Shown piece after piece: positions 37,561 to 48,482 of a DNA stretch of 64,000 nt (position 1 is the stretch's first letter; each line of letters opens with the position of its first letter). The DNA is taken from contig CM053252.1 of assembly GCA_028583405.1 (NCBI GenBank), forward strand, positions 31,935,562 through 31,999,561, in the 5' to 3' direction. Under the pieces are notes generated by a model, which did no database searches, was not told where the DNA came from, and was given only the letters and a program-made list of their open reading frames with translations. The stretch comes from Pogonophryne albipinna (taxonomy: Eukaryota > Chordata > Actinopteri > Perciformes > Artedidraconidae). The position numbers and the translations under genes are program-made.

Positions 37561-37937
37561 TGTTACAGGCTTGGCCTGTCACTTTAAGAGTAGCAGCCGC
37601 AAGGGGTTGTGGGTTTTGGAGTCTCTGTGTGTGTGAAATGTGATGGCCAAGGCGAAGTGCGGTGTTATGGAGAGAGAGACGAAAATATAGAGAAAGTGGT
37701 CAGAAAATGAATAGTATCTAGTCTGTATGTATGCAATACAGTGTCAATATAGCTTGAAGAAGGTGAATAAACGGAGGTTGTTCCCACGGCACCCGAACGC
37801 CTCGTTTTCATCCTTTTTCCCCTCGAAATGTCTGGGCAGCTGGTTACCGGCTGACAACGAGCCAAGTCAGAAACCACCGGTGTGTATTCGAAACTACGGT
37901 TTCGGTGTCGAGATACCGTTAGTAATAAAAGGTAACA
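37561..37937 (+). repeat. 3' LTR of the Ty3 element
   Basis: 377 bp, nearly identical to 29751-30128. The differences I counted are about six substitutions and one deletion. It is followed by the duplicated GCTG. Confidence 0.93.
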
Positions 37938-38214
37938 GCTGTTTCAACAACAAGGTGGAGGGAGAGTCCTCTGCTGTCAGACAGAGAGACTGATAACTAC
38001 AGCTCAGGTGAGGTAAATTACTCTCTGAGTGTTTAGATAGTTAACTTAGTCTAAGTTATCTCAGTGGGTCTCAAACGGTTCGGTCACCATTTATGTAAAC
38101 ATATTTCCATTTGAGGGGGTAGTGATTAGTAAAATATGCATGAATAATAAACTAGATGAAAAAAGGTAAGATAAACTTGTTGAGAGCTAAAACTAGTCTT
38201 TGCTGCTGCCTCTA

Positions 38215-39316
38215 ATGCCCCTTTCACACCAACGCGTTTTCAGCTCCGGCTCGGAGCTGGAGCCTGAAAAGTGCCGGTTTTTCCTGTTCACACCGCAGCG
38301 GCGCCGCCTCTTAGCTCCGGAATCAGGTTCACTTCCAGCTCCAAAAAATTGTCGGTCTAGAGGCAAGAGCTTCGGAGCTAAGAGGTGGCGTCGCTTACGT
38401 CTCTCTTACGTCGAGGCGTGCAGGAAACTAAACCCACCTCCCCTGAACATGGGTCGACTGTCATGCCTGCCTACAAGCAGTAGTGCTTATAAACACACTT
38501 TATAAAGTCAGGCAACACTAACCAGGCTTCGTGTGATTCTGTTTATTTGTACCTTACTTTGACCATCCGTTCACTGTTATTGATCATTGTGGAGAGAGGC
38601 AGACGTTTTGTTTTGTATTATAGCAGCACCGGATGGAATCAATACATGGGCTGCACAGGTTGTCGTGTCCGACTATCACAAGTAGAATCATAATAAAAAT
38701 ACGCCGGTAAAATGTGCCTGTAGAAAACGGTTTATGCCACAATAGGATAGCAAGTAGTCAGTTTAGCTTCGGTTGCTATGCTAACATCACCCATTTTATA
38801 CCAGAGAAACTTTCATAACAGCGTCAATTCAGACTGACACACATTCACTTAGGCTAAGGGGAACTGGGGATATGTATCAGCTGCTTGTGTGAGTCGGACA
38901 GTGAATACTTTAGAGTGGCCGCTGCAGTGTGAGCTAACCGGGAGCTAACGGAGGAGAATAAACTCCCGTGGAAGAGCAGCCAACACTGCAGCGGTCGGTA
39001 AATTCCGCAGAAACACATTAATAAACAATGAACCACGGCACTCTGGAGAAAAGTATAAGGTTGGAGAAGTCGTTATTTAATTTAATCTGGCTTCGTGTGA
39101 TTAAAAGCAACACGATCATCGACCCAACGCAGTTCCCCGTTGTTGTTGTTGTGAGCGCCGTAACGCCGTTGACGGTGACATCATGACACAGCAGCGGCAG
39201 CACCAGTAGGGCTCTGGGCGGTGTGAACAGAGCGGGAGCAGAAAAGGGAAACCGGAGCTGAACCAGAAAAGCTCCCGCTCGGAGCTAGAAAGGGAAAAGC
39301 GCTGGTGTGAAAGCCG
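38215..39316. mobile_element. GC-rich non-autonomous element with CTTTCACACC termini
   Basis: The left end GCCCCTTTCACACCAACGCG and right end CGCTGGTGTGAAAGCCGC form imperfect inverted repeats. Subterminal AGCTCCGGCTCGGAGC words recur at both ends. About 1.1 kb, no coding potential. Its left 215 bp is repeated in inverse at 29403-29623. Target duplication not found, so superfamily is open. Confidence 0.55.
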
Positions 39317-39520
39317 CAAAAGAGGAGCAGGGGGGAGATGAGGGAGACAGGAGAGGCTGATTCAGGAGCACAGACACACTCACAACTATAAATGAACCAA
39401 AAACAAATAATTAAACAAGTTTCAATGTTTTTTCATATTGGATATGGTATGTTATTGGTTATAGCCATGTACTTATGATTTTATGATTATTTAAACGTAT
39501 ACAGTTCTGTTTCATATGGG

Positions 39521-40030
39521 TGTAGTCTCTTTATTTCCCCCTCAAAATGCACCAGATTGATGCATTTAAGTCCAACATTTAAAAACAAAATCTTACCGGG
39601 GGAGCATGCCCCGGACCCCCCTATAGGATTTGAGATCCACCCCCACTTAAAATATGTTCACATGCACAGGTTCCTAAATAGATTTGCAATTTTTTTTAAA
39701 TAGTAACCCATCTCCATATGTTTATTTTTGGGTAGTAGATTTAAACTAGAGGGCTATCACTATGGGCAGCAACGCTGTAAATATTGACAAATAAATCCAG
39801 CAAAATGGCACAAAAAACTGGTAGTGGCCTGGCTGGGTGTATAATTCCTGGCCTGACTTATTGTCCCAGTCCGGCCCTGATTGAAGCATGACAACAAATA
39901 TGGTCTCTTTATTTCCCCCTCAAAATGCACCAGATTGATGCATCTAACTTCAATATTTAAAAACAAATCTTCCCGGGGGAGCATGCCCCCGGACCCCTCA
40001 GGTCCACTCCCCACTTATAAAAATAGCACT
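39521..40030. repeat. Directly repeated 120-bp block
   Basis: A block with TCTCTTTATTTCCCCCTCAA, GCACCAGATTGATGCAT and GGGGGAGCATGCCCC at 39525-39650 recurs at 39902-40030, about 380 bp away. The sequence is typical of the subterminal part of a fish hAT-like repeat. Non-coding. Confidence 0.65.
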
Positions 40031-40663
40031 TTACCACTGCACCCTCTCTAATCTCAGATGCACCCTGAGTCATTTTGTTTAAGTACAGTGAGCCTTTCTA
40101 AAATATACAGTAAAGAGACAAACCCACCAGCATTATAGGATATACTATGACTTTGAACCAAATACTTGTTTTTGGGCTGTATAAATAAATTGACTTGAAA
40201 CAGTTGCAGTTGAGTACTGGCACCTTTTTTATTCCAATTCAAGCACTGCTCAGAATCATTGCCTTCACTCTTTGTTAGCATTCAAGAGCAGGGGCCAGCA
40301 ATCCATGCACCCAATGCAGATCACCAAGAGATTGTGTCTTAATTCCTAAGAAACTATCCAGAAGATTGTTTCCCACAGAACATGAAAGCCCTTTCAGTTG
40401 GGAAGTCAGTTTAATCTTGCTACTATTGTGCCAGAGTTTGACAAAGCTTTTGGTGTGATTTGAGTAGGCTCAGTCGCAGACAACAACTAAGCCCCATTTA
40501 CATACATCTGGTTGTCGTGAATCAATATTACCTAGCACCAATATACATGTTAATTTGTGCTTGTAGAACATACTGATCCCAAATTGCCCCCAAAGCTGAG
40601 TGACTGTGTGTGAACTGGCCTGACATTGGAAGAAAAACGGTGATGCACCTTTTTCTGGCTTAA

Positions 40664-41053
40664 GAAAAGATAAGATAGGACTTTATTCATCCCGAAGGAA
40701 ATTGTTGTGCCAGAGACAAAAATACAATAAACACAGCAGCACAATAATAATAAAACTGTATACTAACAGTGCAGTAAAAAGAGCAATTCAAAACACAGGA
40801 AACATAGACGGTCACATAATTAATGTAAATATTAACAGTATTTAGTAGTGCAAAAACCGTAGTGGTAGTTATGTAATTTCACGTTATTTATCGAACATTG
40901 TTAATACTAATACTAATATTGCACATATAGCAGCGAGTGTTTTGTAATGATGGTAATGGTATTTATATTGCACATAGTGTTGGTGTGGAAGTTCTCAGTT
41001 CCCTTTACTGAAGGATGATGAGTTATAGAGTTTGATGGCCACTGGGAGGAAAG
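40664..41053 (-). mobile_element. LINE 3' end (part 1 of a split LINE)
   Basis: On the minus strand this ends with TTCCTTCGGGATGAATAAAG and TATC-type repeats, a LINE 3' tail. It continues at 42232-42304 and then at 46324, after two insertions. Joining points share perfect duplications (GGAGGAAAG and GCTGAAAG), so the pieces were once contiguous. Clade unassigned (Rex/CR1-like). Confidence 0.7.
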
Positions 41054-42231
41054 CAAGCCCCCAGGAAGTGCGCCGGACTCTGATGAAAATATTCGTTGTG
41101 GCCAAACGGCGGTACTACACTTCCGTTAGGTTGCTGGGCCGGGAAACACTTTTTCTCATTGACTTACATTGGGAAAGAGTGGTCTGTAAATCGTTGGATA
41201 CTTTTTTTAAAACTAAATAAACTACCCAGTATGAACGTTTGTATAGCCCTTATTAAAAACATTCAGTCCTCAAGTTGTAAAATGTGCTGATAACGTTATT
41301 CTGAGAGTTATTTCCCTCTGCATTATGAACGTGCATCAAACCCACGGGACCGCACCGCCCGGCACGTTCATGTTACGTGTTCAGTACTACATGCGTTTTA
41401 CCTTTACCCATGGAGCCCACGGAGCTGTAATAATGGATATATTGCACATGTTTGCTGTAATTCATCATTTGTCAAATATTATACTACATGGGCTGTATGA
41501 TGTAAATGTTGTATTAAATAAAGTTAATATTACCGACGTAGATTAACGTCCCTGTAACTTCTTATTGCACTGTACTATATATATATATATATGTATGTAT
41601 ATGTAATATGTATATATATATGTATGTATATGTAATATGTATATATATATATATGTATATATATACGTATGTATATATATGTATATATATACATACATAT
41701 ACATATATATATATATACATACATATACATACATATATATATATAGTACAGTGCAATAAGTAACTTTATTACCAAGTGGTTTCATGTACAACCCACACAA
41801 GTATCATGCTAAATTAAGCTCTGTTGCTGGGATATCACTAGATCCTGTTACATCAGCGTAATATAAAAGTACATAACAATGTAAATTAGCATAATTACTA
41901 GCTAGCCGCTAGCTGCTAACTGCCGCGGCCGCCTCGTTAAAATCAAAATCCATCATAACAAGCCATTACCATGCTGTCATGAATGCGCGGTGCTGTTACG
42001 TGTACAAATTGACGTGCTTAATGTGAACAGTCTGCAGCTTTATTCCGTAACTCACAACTCCATCACATGTATATTCCCGCGCTTGCGGATATAGTACATC
42101 ACAGTGTAAGCCTGTGTCAGCATGCAGTTTACTAAAGCGCCAACAGGCGTCACTATATAACAGGCATTAACAGATGCCCATATCTGTAACACCGCCTCCC
42201 ACGCTGTATCAAGTTCTTATTATACATCCAT
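41054..42231. mobile_element. Insertion into the LINE with 9-bp duplication
   Basis: The LINE sequence GGAGGAAAG occurs on both sides (41045-41053 and 42232-42240), so this 1.18-kb segment is an insertion. I see no terminal inverted repeats. It contains a large AT palindrome (41570-41755) and ends TTATTATACATCCAT. That terminal word recurs at about 59721-59737. Superfamily unknown. Confidence 0.6.
41563..41759. repeat. AT-rich palindrome, about 195 bp
   Basis: TTATTGCACTGTACTATATA at the left is the inverse of TATATAGTACAGTGCAATAA at the right, and the interior alternates TATATG/CATATA. On single strands it would form a near-perfect hairpin. All reading frames give YIYIYI-like artefacts. Confidence 0.88.
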
Positions 42232-43167
42232 GGAGGAAAGACCTCCTGTGGCGCTCCGTGGTGGTCTTCGGTGGTCTTCGGTGTACTCAGTCTGTGGCTG
42301 AAAGCATGGGCGTAGGAAGCATCCTGAATGTGGGGGGGACATTTTTAACGGGGGGGTGTGGGGGTCGCCCCCCACGAAAAATAAATAGATTTCCTGTATT
42401 CTGGTGCATTTTATCAGGTGGTTTAATACTTTTATGTGGCTATACTAGCATGAGGAAAATGAAGGGTACATTTTGTAATTTCATCCAGTAGTAAAGAAAG
42501 GAAACATATTTGATTATTAATTCAGAGCCGTCTTTGAATTAATAAAAAGCAGTTTAAATGCCCATTTTTTGTACATTTATATACAACAATAAATATTTGC
42601 GAGTGCATTGAGAGATATTGTTGTGGAGAGTCATTTATATATAAATCGCAAAATACATTTGTGAATCCTTCTGTGAGCATTTATTAATATTGAGACTGAT
42701 CTGACTCCATACAGATGTTAAGTTCACCTAGGAATGGTATCATTGACTTAAATGTTCAAATAAATGTTGCTCTTCTGTCTATATTGGTCATATGATGCCC
42801 CTTGACTGAAATGTTTCCTGTTCAATATCCCCACTGATTTCCTTAACATTCTGGGATCACAATTTACTCTAAACTGTCATTTCCCTTTCATCACTCACCT
42901 CAGCAATGGACCTCTCTCCACTGTCCCTGTGTTCTGCCTCTGACTCACTCTCAAGCGCCTAGATGTCAAGAGAGGTGGTGAAGCAGGGACGTGCACAGGT
43001 ACGGGCTAATGTTGCCCGGGCAACGGCCCGTTTGGCACTTTTGGCTGAGTTTGTTTTTGTTTTTTCTGTTGTGGCCGAATCAACATGATAAGCCCACAAT
43101 TAGTATTGTAGCATCTCGCTGCGGGAAACACACTTTGTCAGCGCTGTCATCTGCCGGTGCTTTAAGA

Positions 43168-44440
43168 TAGGGTGACCAGACGTCCACGTTTTCCGGGGAC
43201 AGTCCCCGTTTGTATTGGCCTGTCCCCGGTTGAAACTGTCCCCGGAAATGTCCCCGTTTTTTAATATACGTTAAAAACACATAGCAAGGTGAAATAAAAC
43301 GTTTCATGTCAGGAAACACTGGGTAAACAGACTGTGGTCACGCCAGCCCCCACTTCGGAAGAAACAGTCAAGCCAGCCCGCACGTTGTATTGCGGTGTGC
43401 GAATATCCTATGCATTACGGTAGAGGCCTGTAAAAACTGCCTTCAAAATAAAAGCGTTTACTCGGTCAATAACCAATATACCTAAAAAACACACCACACA
43501 TATTCATATATACTGGAGCTTAAATTAAGAAATATGTACTATATAATGTGATCAATAATAATTTAAAACAAACTACGTATAACTACCACATTATAACTGA
43601 GTGAATGTAAAATGTAAGTATACAGTTATGAAGACATATCTGACATTTCCACTGGGTGACTAATTTCAATTGATGTCACAACACTCCTAAAATAACATTA
43701 CTTTCTGAAGCACAATTTAAAATGTATGCTGTTTAAAATCTCAAATGAGATCTATTGTCCATCTATATTTTGATTATTATTTAATGGAAACCGTCCATAA
43801 TCAAAGAGTCATTCGAAGTAAATCAAATACTTATTTCACTTCAGGGTGATAGCAGGAGACCCCATCTAGTCAATCAGAGAGAATCAGGTCAATCTGATGT
43901 AGAGTTTCAAAATAAAATACCTTTGAAGTCTCATATATGAGCTATCATCCCTGTGTTTTTAGATAAGAATAAAACAAAAACTGTCCAGTATCAAAAACTT
44001 ATTTCACTTCAGGGTGATAGCAGGAGACCCCATCTAGTCAATCAGAGAGAATCAGGACAATCTGATGTAGAGTTTCAAAATAAAATACCTTTGAAGTCTC
44101 ATATATGAGCTATCATCCCTGTGTTTTTGGATAAGAATAAAACAAAAACTGTCCAGTATCAAAGACTTATTTCACTTCAGGGTGATAGCAGGAGACCCCA
44201 TCTAGTCACTCAGAGAGAATCTGGACAATCTGATGTACAGTTTCAAAATAAAAGACCTTTGAAGTCTCATGAGCTATCTTCCTTCTGTTTGTATCCAACA
44301 GTTCAAATGTTCGAATTACATTAAACCAGAATTCTCCCCCTTTTTTCTTTAACAGTGAAGAAAATTGGTTATGTTAATGATATATTGACCGCACAACTCA
44401 AAATGTCCCCGGTTTTAATTTTGAAAATCTGGTCACCTTA
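43168..44440. mobile_element. hAT-like element C (nested in B)
   Basis: Ends TAGGGTGACCAGACG and ATCTGGTCACCTTA, with duplication CTTTAAGA/CGTTAAGA (7 of 8 match; 43160-43167 and 44441-44448). Inner TGTCCCCG words near both ends match in inverse. It carries the 168-bp tandem repeat. Non-coding. Confidence 0.75.
43829..44290. repeat. 168-bp tandem repeat, about 2.7 copies
   Basis: Units begin ACTTATTTCACTTCAGGGTG at about 43829, 43997 and 44165. The spacing is 168 bp both times. Units differ by a few substitutions, and the third is shortened. Non-coding, inside hAT element C. Confidence 0.92.
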
Positions 44441-46323
44441 CGTTAAGACCACCTCAGTGTCGGATTTTGGAAACTTGATTTTGAGTTGTCTCATCATGGC
44501 AGTTAGAGGCGACAAACCAGGGGACTTTACTTCCTCTTGATACCGTCGGTTATTTACAAAAAAACACCTAAATATAGCCTACTTGTTATTGTGCTTCGGT
44601 CTTTCTGTGTCTTTTCATCTGTAAACTCCCTCAACGGGGCCGCTCGCTCTCTTTTCTTGATCGCCCTCTCACGGGTGAACAGTTCAATGTCCCACTTCAT
44701 TGTAGGATTTCTGCCATGTCTCCACCACTTTAGTTTGACCATCTCTGTTATTAAGTTATAATACTAAATAAATAAGTAATTAGATACCTTACCGTTATTG
44801 CCCTCATAAAGAATGATAAGAATAAGAATAATGCGTATTGAACTGGTTTCATTAATTAGTGAGTTTATTTAAGGTAATTAGTTAGAGGCCCTATTTTATC
44901 AGTATGTCCTGAACAGCAGTTACAATGGTCAAACTACATTAGAACAGAATTGTCCCCATTTTGTCTTTAATAGTTCCTAACATTAAATATTTTATTGAGA
45001 TATGGACCGCAAAACATTTTTAAAATCAAGTCACCGAATGCAAGTCGCCTTAGCTTATTTTGTTATGAGATGTCATGTGAATTACTGTTCAATTTAGTTG
45101 ATGTAAAAATCGTTTGGTTTCTTTTACATTAAAAACAAGTTACAATTTTCAAAAGGTCTTGTGTTTTTTTTCGGGGGGAGGCCCTTTTCCAGTTTAGAGC
45201 AATAGCCCCTCCAAATGTCTGTGCACATCCCTGTGGTGAAGTGATCATTATTTATTGAGCAGTATACTCTTTCACATTGAATCATAACAAGTCATACTGA
45301 ATGTAAATACAACTGACTCTAAAGTAAGTCCCAGTCTGTGACATTGGACATTTTGAAGACTCAAAGTCCCAAGCAGTAGGTAGAATATTAGCTAGTCTAT
45401 GTAATGTGCACAGAAAATAAATGGTTAACTGAATACTGGGATGGAAATTGCCTATAAGCACTCAGTAAAACATAAACACACACAAAAAGCTTCTGAATGA
45501 TAAGAAGTATAATTAAAACATAATGCACATTATCATTTTGAGAGAGAGTACCAAAGTTAAAGAACTCAGAAAATAATCTCTCATCGAACTGAGGCTCCAG
45601 TAAAACACACTGACTGCGTCTCTATGGACATCAGTAAGCCGTCGGTTATGATCATATTGGGGATATGGTGTTTACATGAGCACAGAGAGATCGGGTTATT
45701 CATGTTCCCTGTTTACATGATAAATACTAGTAACCTGGCATTTCGATGCCTTTTCTCATCTAAACTATTCAGTATTTGTATCTCTCCATCATGACATAAA
45801 GACGAAACTCCTCCGCCGCCATCACTGTTAACTGATTAACTGCTACCAGCTTATGACTTACTTTCCTCTTCTTTGAAACAAATGTTGTTATGTCCATGTT
45901 GTCTGGGGGAGAAAACATATCAAACCAAGAGATCGTCAGCTTTGATTTTCGCTGTATTAACAATGTCCTGAACACTTGGTGTGTGTGCCTTACCTCCGCT
46001 ACCGGCATCGCTTCATACAACAGATCTGAGCTGTCCAACTATGACAACACTCCTTGAACATGCGCGCGCTATGTGAGAATCTGCCTTGGTACAAAGTAGC
46101 AGTGAAAACATGGTACGGAGTTTCATTGATTTGGGCATTCTCTCAATAAGCAAGTGGAATGGATTTGATAGTGAAGCACTGACACAGCGCTCTACAAAGT
46201 GCAGCGAGTGGATAGACCGATTCACGGACTTTCCACATGGTAAAAGTGGGGGGGTCTAAACTAATCATTTGAAAAAGTGGGGGGGACTTGTCCCACCCTC
46301 ATATAATGGCTGCGACGCCCATG

Positions 46324-46620
46324 GCTGAAAGTGCTCCGGTAGGAAACCAGTGTGGCATGCAGGGGGTGAGACTCGTTGTCCAGAATGTTGAGAAGTTTCC
46401 TCAACATTCTCCTCTCCGACACCACTGCCAACAACTCCTGCCCCCCCCCCTTGAGCTTGTTAAGTCTGTTGGCATCAGTAGTCTTCACCCTGCTGCCCCA
46501 GCACACTACAGCAAAGAAGATGACACTGGAGACCACCGAGTCATAAAACATCTCGAACATAGTGCTGCAGACGTTAAAGGACCTGAGTCTCCGGACTCTG
46601 GCCTTTCTTATAAAGGCGAG
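46324..46620 (-). mobile_element. LINE fragment (continuation of the split LINE)
   Basis: The minus-strand translation reads MFYDSVVSSVIFFAVVCW, then ERRMLRKLLNILDNESHPLH, which is the C-terminal end of a LINE reverse transcriptase protein typical in fish. A C-rich run lies at about 46440-46451. Downstream in the LINE direction it continues at 42232-42304 and 40664-41053. The 5' end is truncated near 46620. Confidence 0.72.
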
Positions 46621-47147
46621 GGTTCAACTTATATCAGTGTTAGAAAGTGTTTGTGTGAATCGGTAAATGTTGGCATTCGGTTAAAAAGCACTGTGAGTAG
46701 TCTAAACTGACTAAATGCTGTAGAAATGCAGGTCCGTTTACCATAAAAAACACTGAAAAAAAACGTCTTTTTCACAATATATATATTAGGGGTGTAACGG
46801 TTCACAAACATTTCGGTTCGGTACGTACCTCGGTTTTTTGGTCACAGTTCGGTTCGGTACGTTTTCGGTACAGCAGAATTTTTTTTCACAAAACAAAACA
46901 TATATATATTTTTTTTAATTATTATTAAACTGTGAATAATGTCTTCACTCAAATAAATATAATAAAATAAACATTAAGGTGCAGCATTTCGATGAACTGA
47001 AATAATCTGTATTTGAACTTTACTGTACTAGTACTCACAAAACATAAACTATTAGTTTTGGGTTTTTAATTATTATTAAACTATGAATATTCACTCAAAT
47101 AAATACAAAATATAATAAAATAAACATTAAGGTGCAGCTTTTCGATG

Positions 47148-47613
47148 AACCGTATCACCTATAAACTCCTTCTTCTGACTTACAAATCCCTCCATGCCCT
47201 CGCCCCCCAATACCTGTCTGACCTTCTCCGCTACCACACTCCATCCCGGAAGCTAAGATCATCTGGACAGGATCTCCTCTCCACCCCCCGCACCAGGTTG
47301 CGGACTTTCGGTGACAGAGCCTTCAGTGTGGCATCCCCCACCCTCTGGAACTCTCTCCCCCCCGAAATCCGCAGCGCCCCAACCCTGGACAATTTCAAAA
47401 AAGTCCTCAAAACGCACCTTTTTACCAAGGTTTTCCCCACTGTATAGTTAGTTTAATAGGTTTATTTTTCCGCTACTTCCCCCCCCCACCCCCTTAACCT
47501 GTCTGCCTCTTTTCCCCTACTCCCCCCCCCCCTACCCGACTTGTAAAGCGACCTTGGGTTTCCTGAAAGGCGCTATAAAAATATTATATATTATTATTAT
47601 TATTATTATTAAC
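47148..47613 (+). mobile_element. LINE 3' fragment inserted in hAT copy 2
   Basis: It encodes RITYKLLLLTYKSLHALAPQ, then FGDRAFSVASPTLWNSLPPE and FKKVLKTHLF, the C-terminal end of a fish LINE protein (L2/CR1-like). A short 3' UTR with AGCGACCTTGGG and a (TTA)n tail (47586-47613) follows. The host hAT sequence is continuous across it, and copy 1 lacks it. The open frame ends at 47447. Confidence 0.75.
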
Positions 47614-47704
47614 TGAAATAATCTGTATTTGAACTTTACTTTACTAGTACCTAAGCAGCCAGTTTGACATTATGATTTGCTTGTCATTGTATTTTCATGT
47701 TTTT

Positions 47705-48193
47705 TTAAAGAAAAATGAACTTGTCCACATTGCTTGCCGAAAGGTCAGATCTGCTGACACTAACAATGTCTCCTGCTGTGGAGAACACCCTCTCGCTAGG
47801 GACAGAGGTAGCAGATACAGCCAGGTAGCGCTTTGCTAACATGGCAACATAAGGATATTTGGCGTTTGTAATAGCTTTGGCTCGGTCTGAACTTTTTGCG
47901 AGTGGTGGAGGCTTAAATGCTAGTGGGAGTTGGGTTTGCACTTCAGTCTTTTTTCTTTTGGTACCGGTGATATTCACGTTCGGGTGATGCCTTTTCAAAT
48001 GAGTGTGCAAGTTTGATGTATTGCCAGCCGCGTAACTAATTTTTGTTGAACAATGCCGACAAACAGCTTTGGTTCGGTCCACCTGTCTTTGTCCGTCATC
48101 CTTGTACGTAACTGCGAAACCAAAATGTTCCCAAACCGGAGACTTCAATGATGCTGGAGGATTTTCGAGCTCAACTTTATCTGCGTTCGCCAT
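47705..48193 (-). CDS. BED-hATC mini-protein, intact copy
   Basis: 162 residues starting MANADKVELENPPASLK. A BED zinc finger lies at about 20-68 (WEHFGF, CRHC, HLKRHH), then a short basic linker (TGTKRKKTEVQ). The C-terminal hAT dimerisation module follows (YVAMLAKRYLAVSATSVPSE, then AGDIVSVSRSDLSASNVD), ending KFIFL. The catalytic centre is absent but the frame is intact, so it could still bind the transposon ends and dimerise. It may act as a transposition repressor; that is inference. Confidence 0.82.
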   Translation of the reverse strand: MANADKVELENPPASLKSPVWEHFGFAVTYKDDGQRQVDRTKAVCRHCSTKISYAAGNTSNLHTHLKRHHPNVNITGTKRKKTEVQTQLPLAFKPPPLAKSSDRAKAITNAKYPYVAMLAKRYLAVSATSVPSERVFSTAGDIVSVSRSDLSASNVDKFIFL

Positions 48194-48482
48194 TTCGACA
48201 GTTCGTCAAATTACTGACTACATTTGAACGCATCCCTCTGACCAGCTCTCATAGTATGCCTCTCGTCCAATGAAATGACTTGCTCGCTCTATGACGCGTT
48301 GAACCCAATGTGAGCAAATTACTCTGAATGCTGCGACGCAGCACCTGAGATTACTTCGAAAAAGTTGTTCACGTTCTCAATTTTTTACGTTTAACGTTAT
48401 ATTTGTTCGGTACACGAACCGAAGGGCCCGTACCGAATAATTTCGGTACGGGTACGTGTACCGTTACACCCCTAATATATAT

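Larger units (their letters stand above)
29751..37937 (+). mobile_element. Ty3-type LTR retrotransposon, near full length
   Basis: Two LTRs in direct orientation (378 and 377 bp, TGTTACAGG...GGTAACA) flank gag and pol. The 4-bp duplication GCTG lies at 29747-29750 and 37938-37941. The LTRs differ by about six substitutions and one single-base indel, so insertion is recent. The domain order, protease-RT-RNase H-integrase, is the usual Ty3 order. A hAT element (32005-33079) has interrupted the protease region, and there is a frame disturbance just before it and one nonsense codon in integrase. Without the hAT it would be about 7.1 kb. Confidence 0.93.
42984..45233. mobile_element. hAT-like element B (nested in A)
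   Basis: Ends CAGGGACGTGCACAG and CTGTGCACATCCCTG are a classic CAGGG hAT terminal repeat. The perfect 8-bp duplication TGGTGAAG lies at 42976-42983 and 45234-45241. No transposase; a short minus-strand frame at 44554-44742 is of unknown nature. Confidence 0.85.
42305..46323. mobile_element. hAT-like element A (outermost of three nested)
   Basis: Ends CATGGGCGTAGG and GCGACGCCCATG, with the perfect 8-bp duplication GCTGAAAG (42297-42304 and 46324-46331) inside the LINE. Subterminal GGGGGGGACATTT and GTGGGGGGGACTTG blocks match in inverse. It contains elements B and C. A minus-strand frame at 45769-46038 (89 codons) shows no domain I recognise. Confidence 0.8.
46787..48474 (-). mobile_element. 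Non-autonomous hAT element, copy 2
   Basis: Same termini as copy 1 (TAGGGGTGTAACGGTTC and its inverse), flanked by ATATATAT (46779-46786 and 48475-48482). It lies in opposite orientation to copy 1. It carries the intact 162-codon BED-hATC frame, a duplicated AT-rich block of about 130 bp (46905-47150), and a LINE fragment at 47148-47613. Confidence 0.88.

Noticed and set aside
41543..41800. Frames of YIYIYI and hydrophobic repeats suggesting membrane proteins
   Set aside because: Products of the TATATG/CATATA palindrome.
43829..44290. CRISPR-like array
   Set aside because: Only about three 168-bp contiguous units with no spacers, in a eukaryotic transposon.
45769..46038. 89-codon frame inside hAT element A as a real gene
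   Set aside because: No recognisable domain, codon use like surrounding non-coding DNA, and located in a non-autonomous element; left unassigned.
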